From Lachnospiraceae bacterium UBA7110 (GTDB lineage: Bacteria > Bacillota > Clostridia > Lachnospirales > Lachnospiraceae), in the NCBI GenBank assembly GCA_002492295.1, contig DKYC01000003.1:27884-37106 (forward strand): a DNA stretch of 9,223 nucleotides. The letters are read 5' to 3'. Positions within the stretch are counted from its first letter, which is position 1. Each line of letters starts with the position of its first letter. The position numbers were made by a program, and so were the translations under genes. Positions 6,075-9,223 of the stretch are shown piece after piece. The notes under the pieces were generated by a model. It was given only the letters and a program-made list of their open reading frames with translations. It did no database searches and was not told the DNA's origin.

Positions 6075-8158
6075 TTTTTAAACCGAAAACATTAGACTTT
6101 ACATTGAGTCCTTACACGGGACTGACACGTGAGAGCTGGATTGAGGCGGGGGAGTATCTGCTGCAAGGGGTATTCCAAAATATTAAACAGTTTACGGCCC
6201 CTGTTGTCATGCCGCGAAAAGAGACAAAGATTACGTATCCGCATAGCGCGGACGCGGTTCGGGAGCAGAAGGCGGAGTATTTCGAGGGGCTTGCCCGTTC
6301 TTTTTTCATCGCAGCGCCGCTGATTCATGAAAATCCCGGGTTGGAGATTGCAGGATACAATGTAAGGGACTACTATAAAAGCCATGTGCTGCGCTCCTGC
6401 ACGCCCGAAGACCCGTTGTGTGTGGGGACGTACGAGGAATTGCGCAGGCTGTCCGAGGACGGCGACCCATTCCGTACTTTTCAGCAGACGGTGGAAACGT
6501 GCGCACTGGTTATTTGCTTGTGGTTATGTAAATCTGAATTATGGGATACCTATACAAAAGCGGAAAAAGACCGTATTGCCGCTTTTTTGAGCGCGTATGC
6601 AGAGGGAAATACCGTTCCTCAGAACTGGCGTTTGTTTAATATGCTTGTCCTTGCCTTCTTATATATGGAAGGGTATGAGATTGATAAGAGCATTATGCGG
6701 GAGCACGCTGCGCATATTTTGAATTATTATGCGGGAGCGGGGTGGTATCGTGACGGACATTCCTTTGACTATTATTCGTGCTGGGCGTTTAATGTGTATG
6801 CGCCGCTTTGGAATGTGTGGTACGGATATGAGGAGGAGCCGTATCTTGCGGCACAGTTTGAGAAAAACTCCAACGCGCTGATGGAGACGTACGGGGACTT
6901 TTTTGACCGCGACGGATTTACGAATATGTGGGGCAGGAGCAATATTTACCGCAACGCCGCGACCAGTGCGTTTGACGGCAATCTGATGCTGAAGGACGCT
7001 TCGGTAAACGCGGGGCTTGCGCGGAGGATTTGTTCGGGTTCCCTGCTGCAGTTTTTAACGCGGGAGGACTTTTTGTATGAAGGCGTCCCGACGCTTGGCT
7101 TTTACGGGCAGTTTATGCCGCTGGTACAGGGGTATTCCTGCGCAGAGTCGCCGTTTTGGATTGGAAAGGCGTTTTTGTGCCTGCATCTGCCAAAAGAGCA
7201 TCCTTTTTGGACAGAAAAGGAAAATAACGGTACATGGGAAAACCTTGCGAAAAACGAGGTCAAGGTAACGACGCTGGACGGACCTGCGCTATGCTTTTCC
7301 AACCATGCTGCAAACGGCGAAACCGTTTTGCGCACGGGCAAGGTGGTAAAGGAAAAAGCAGACCGTCATGGAATGTGGAATTATTCCAAGCTTTGCTTTA
7401 ACACGAAGTATCCGTGGGAGGCAGCACCGATTACGGGCAGAGACGAAAGTTCCCGTCAGGAAATTGCGTATATGGAATCGCAGCAGTATGTGCTCCATGA
7501 CATCACATCAGACACTTATGAACATGCCAATGTGACGTTTTGGCACGGGGAGCGGGACGGCGTGCTTTACCGCAGGCAGTTTTTTAACTACAATTTGGAG
7601 ACGGAATGTCACTGGATACAGGCGATGAATCTGGCGGATTTTACGGTGCCATATGGCATTATGCGTGTGGACAGGACGCGTTTTTTTAAAAAGCCGGTAT
7701 CGCTGACGCTCGGTGCATACGGCTTTCCGGATAACGGAACGGAAGTGATTCAAAAAACGGCACAGTACGGGGAGCATACGGCAACTGCCATTATTTTAAA
7801 GGGGCATGATTTTACGGGAAAAGAAAAGCAGCTTGCGATGACAATCTATGATGGGTGGGAGTCGCTTGACCTGGTACACAGCACAGGTACGAATCCCGAT
7901 TCGGAGCATTCGGTCATTGTTTATGCGTCCATGAATCGCAAGGCACAGAATCGTTATGAACAGGGCATTTTGATTTCGCAGGTGATTACAAAAGAGGAGC
8001 TTGCGGATTTTTCAGAGGAGGAGCTGTTTCCGATTAAAGAGATTGTCTATACGGACAAGGAAGCGTGCGGCGGATATGGCATGGTGAAAGTGGTGCTAAA
8101 AACGGGTGTGGAAAAATGCATTGATTTTGACGGAATGGAAGGAAAACTGATGCTGTAG
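6071..8158 (+). CDS. DUF2264-family protein, probable (alpha/alpha)6-toroid glycan enzyme
   Basis: This is a 695-residue protein recognisable as DUF2264. It opens with SPYTGLTRESWIEAGEYLL at 13-31 and FEGLARSFFIAAPLI at 71-85, then NWRLFNMLVLAFLYMEGYEI at 185-204, GAGWYRDG at 222-229, DYYSCWAFNVYAPLW at 233-247, NMWGRSNIYRNAATSAFDGN at 285-304, GLARRICSGSLLQF at 315-328, QGYSCAESPFWIGKAF at 353-368 and HPFW at 377-380. Residues ~1-390 fit a helical toroid and ~395-695 a beta-rich domain. The dense aromatic and acidic clusters suggest a carbohydrate active site. I recall, unverified here, that CAZy family GH154 (beta-glucuronidases) includes proteins annotated DUF2264, which would fit a uronate pathway. 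There is no signal peptide, so it is cytosolic. The start ATG at 6071 follows GGAGGA at 6060-6065. It is the last gene before the terminator. The reaction is not proven; hydrolase or lyase are both possible. Confidence 0.82.
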   Translation: MIFKPKTLDFTLSPYTGLTRESWIEAGEYLLQGVFQNIKQFTAPVVMPRKETKITYPHSADAVREQKAEYFEGLARSFFIAAPLIHENPGLEIAGYNVRDYYKSHVLRSCTPEDPLCVGTYEELRRLSEDGDPFRTFQQTVETCALVICLWLCKSELWDTYTKAEKDRIAAFLSAYAEGNTVPQNWRLFNMLVLAFLYMEGYEIDKSIMREHAAHILNYYAGAGWYRDGHSFDYYSCWAFNVYAPLWNVWYGYEEEPYLAAQFEKNSNALMETYGDFFDRDGFTNMWGRSNIYRNAATSAFDGNLMLKDASVNAGLARRICSGSLLQFLTREDFLYEGVPTLGFYGQFMPLVQGYSCAESPFWIGKAFLCLHLPKEHPFWTEKENNGTWENLAKNEVKVTTLDGPALCFSNHAANGETVLRTGKVVKEKADRHGMWNYSKLCFNTKYPWEAAPITGRDESSRQEIAYMESQQYVLHDITSDTYEHANVTFWHGERDGVLYRRQFFNYNLETECHWIQAMNLADFTVPYGIMRVDRTRFFKKPVSLTLGAYGFPDNGTEVIQKTAQYGEHTATAIILKGHDFTGKEKQLAMTIYDGWESLDLVHSTGTNPDSEHSVIVYASMNRKAQNRYEQGILISQVITKEELADFSEEELFPIKEIVYTDKEACGGYGMVKVVLKTGVEKCIDFDGMEGKLML

Positions 8159-8204
8159 AAAAACGCGTTTATGCAGACGGGCTGTTTTGCATAAACGCGT
8201 TTTT
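8159..8204. terminator. Bidirectional Rho-independent terminator, 17-bp stem
   Basis: AAAAACGCGTTTATGCA (8159-8175) pairs perfectly with TGCATAAACGCGTTTTT (8188-8204) across a 12-base loop. On the + strand a T-run continues to 8206 and, after one A, on to 8213. On the - strand the left arm gives five T residues after the stem. It begins directly after the DUF2264 stop and lies 7 bases past the asnA stop on the other strand, so it should end both converging transcripts. Confidence 0.92.
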
Positions 8205-8211
8205 TTATTTT

Positions 8212-9222
8212 TTACAGTAAATATATCTGGTGCGCCGCACATTCCGTAACCATGTCCTCCGGCCACAAGGATGACTGTACTTCGCCGATATGTGCCTTTC
8301 TCAGGAAGAACATGCAGATACGCGACTGCCCGATACCGCCGCCAATCGTAAACGGAAGTTCCCCGTCAATAATTGATTTCTGATACGGCAGCTTTGCACG
8401 CTCCGGGCAGCCTGCCTTGTCAAGCTGTGAAAGCAGGGAATCCCTGTCGACACGGATACCCATTGAAGAAAGCTCCAGCGCGATGTCAAGCACAGGGTAG
8501 TGTACAATGATATCGCAGTTTAACTGCCAGTCGTCATAGTCCGGCGACCGTCCGTCATGCGGTTTCCCGTTTTCAAGTTTATCGCCGATTTTCATAATGC
8601 AGACAGCACCCTTTGCCTTCGCGATATAATATTCGCGTTCCTTTGGCGTGTTGTCAGGGAATATCTGCGCAAGTTCCTCGGTCGTGACAAAGGAAATGGT
8701 ATCGGGAAGCGTCTCTTCTATGTAGTCATACTGGATGGACATAAACTTTTCCGTATTTTTCAGGCACCGGTACACGTTCCTGACGACCGCCCTTAACGTA
8801 TCCGTATTGCGCTCCTCCTGTTTAATGACCTTCTCCCAATCCCACTGGTCCACAAAGACGGAGTGGATGTTGTCTGTCTCCTCGTCGCGGCGGATGGCGT
8901 TCATGTCCGTGTAAATTCCTTCTCCATAGGAAAAGCCGTATTTTTTCAAAGCATAGCGTTTCCATTTGGCAAGTGACTGCACAACCTCCGCGATGCGTCC
9001 GTCCTGCTCCTTGATATCAAAAGCGACGGGGCGCTCCACGCCGTTTAGGTTGTCGTTTAACCCGGATGCGGGGTCGACAAAAAGCGGTGCGGATACACGG
9101 GTGAGATGCAGATGCTGCGCAAGCTGGTTCTGAAAGAAATCCTTAACTGTCTTAATTGCAATCTGTGTGTCATGCAAATCCAATTTTGAACTATAACCGT
9201 TTGGAATAATCAGATTTTTCAT
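8212..9222 (-). CDS. asnA: Aspartate-ammonia ligase (ammonia-dependent asparagine synthetase A)
   Basis: AsnA makes asparagine from aspartate, ammonia and ATP (releasing AMP and pyrophosphate) in the cytoplasm; it is a class II aminoacyl-tRNA-synthetase-like enzyme. The 336-residue product is close to the usual ~330. It carries SGLNDNLNGVERPVAFDI at 53-70, VVQSLAKWKRYALKKYGF at 80-97, GEGIYTDMNAIRRDE at 100-114, HSVFVDQWDWE at 120-130, RSPDYDDW at 225-232, ELSSMGIRVD at 250-259 and the class II motif-3-like IGGGIGQSRICMFFL at 293-307, all matching the E. coli-type enzyme. The ATG at 9220-9222 agrees with the family N-terminus, so the gene appears complete, but its ribosome site and promoter lie outside the window. 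It converges on the sugar operon and shares its terminator; there is no sign that it takes part in the glycan pathway. Confidence 0.97.
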   Translation of the reverse strand: MKNLIIPNGYSSKLDLHDTQIAIKTVKDFFQNQLAQHLHLTRVSAPLFVDPASGLNDNLNGVERPVAFDIKEQDGRIAEVVQSLAKWKRYALKKYGFSYGEGIYTDMNAIRRDEETDNIHSVFVDQWDWEKVIKQEERNTDTLRAVVRNVYRCLKNTEKFMSIQYDYIEETLPDTISFVTTEELAQIFPDNTPKEREYYIAKAKGAVCIMKIGDKLENGKPHDGRSPDYDDWQLNCDIIVHYPVLDIALELSSMGIRVDRDSLLSQLDKAGCPERAKLPYQKSIIDGELPFTIGGGIGQSRICMFFLRKAHIGEVQSSLWPEDMVTECAAHQIYLL

Positions 9223-9223
9223 T

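Overview
The window looks like part of a carbohydrate-use locus from a Bacillota (Firmicutes) gut-type bacterium, most likely a Lachnospiraceae-like clostridium. This rests on strong purine-rich Shine-Dalgarno sites before nearly every gene, a YesL-type (DUF624) membrane protein, sugar ABC permeases, and degradative enzymes that lack signal peptides. That is the Gram-positive layout of importing oligosaccharides and dismantling them in the cytoplasm. No 16S or other definitive marker is present, so the genus is not decided.

Bases 1-8158 form one apparent operon on the + strand. In order it holds: the 3' half of a MalF/UgpA-type permease (1-456, cut by the window edge); a complete MalG/UgpE-type permease (469-1314); a GH88-type unsaturated glucuronyl hydrolase (1355-2548); a YesL/DUF624 membrane protein (2583-3191); a stand-alone galactose-binding-like (F5/8 C-like) protein (3231-4019); a heparinase II/III-family polysaccharide lyase (4180-5922); and a DUF2264 protein (6071-8158). 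A bidirectional terminator with a 17-bp stem (8159-8204) closes it. On the opposite strand, converging on that terminator, is a complete asnA (8212-9222), an unrelated housekeeping gene. The solute-binding protein, the operon start and any regulator must lie upstream of base 1.

Proposed joint role (inference): the permease pair imports a uronic-acid-containing oligosaccharide. The heparinase-like lyase cuts at the uronate and leaves a 4,5-unsaturated uronosyl end. The GH88 enzyme removes that unsaturated uronate, and the DUF2264 toroid protein takes another linkage. The binding-domain protein and the YesL protein are accessory and their roles are unknown. Candidate substrates are glycosaminoglycans or other acidic plant, algal or microbial glycans; the sequence alone does not decide.

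The least ordinary part lies between the last genes. The gaps on either side of the lyase gene are about 150 bases, while the other gaps are 12-40. Both are filled by strings of near-perfect hairpins (4025-4146 and 5953-6032), and both strings are flanked by imperfect direct repeats. Removing one repeat unit would bring each gap to about 25 bases. They look like small inserted, structured elements (MITE/REP-like) or intra-operon RNA-processing or attenuation sites. The second also contains a 39-codon cysteine-rich reading frame ending in an ATGA overlap with the DUF2264 gene. No tRNA, rRNA, CRISPR array or transposase was seen.
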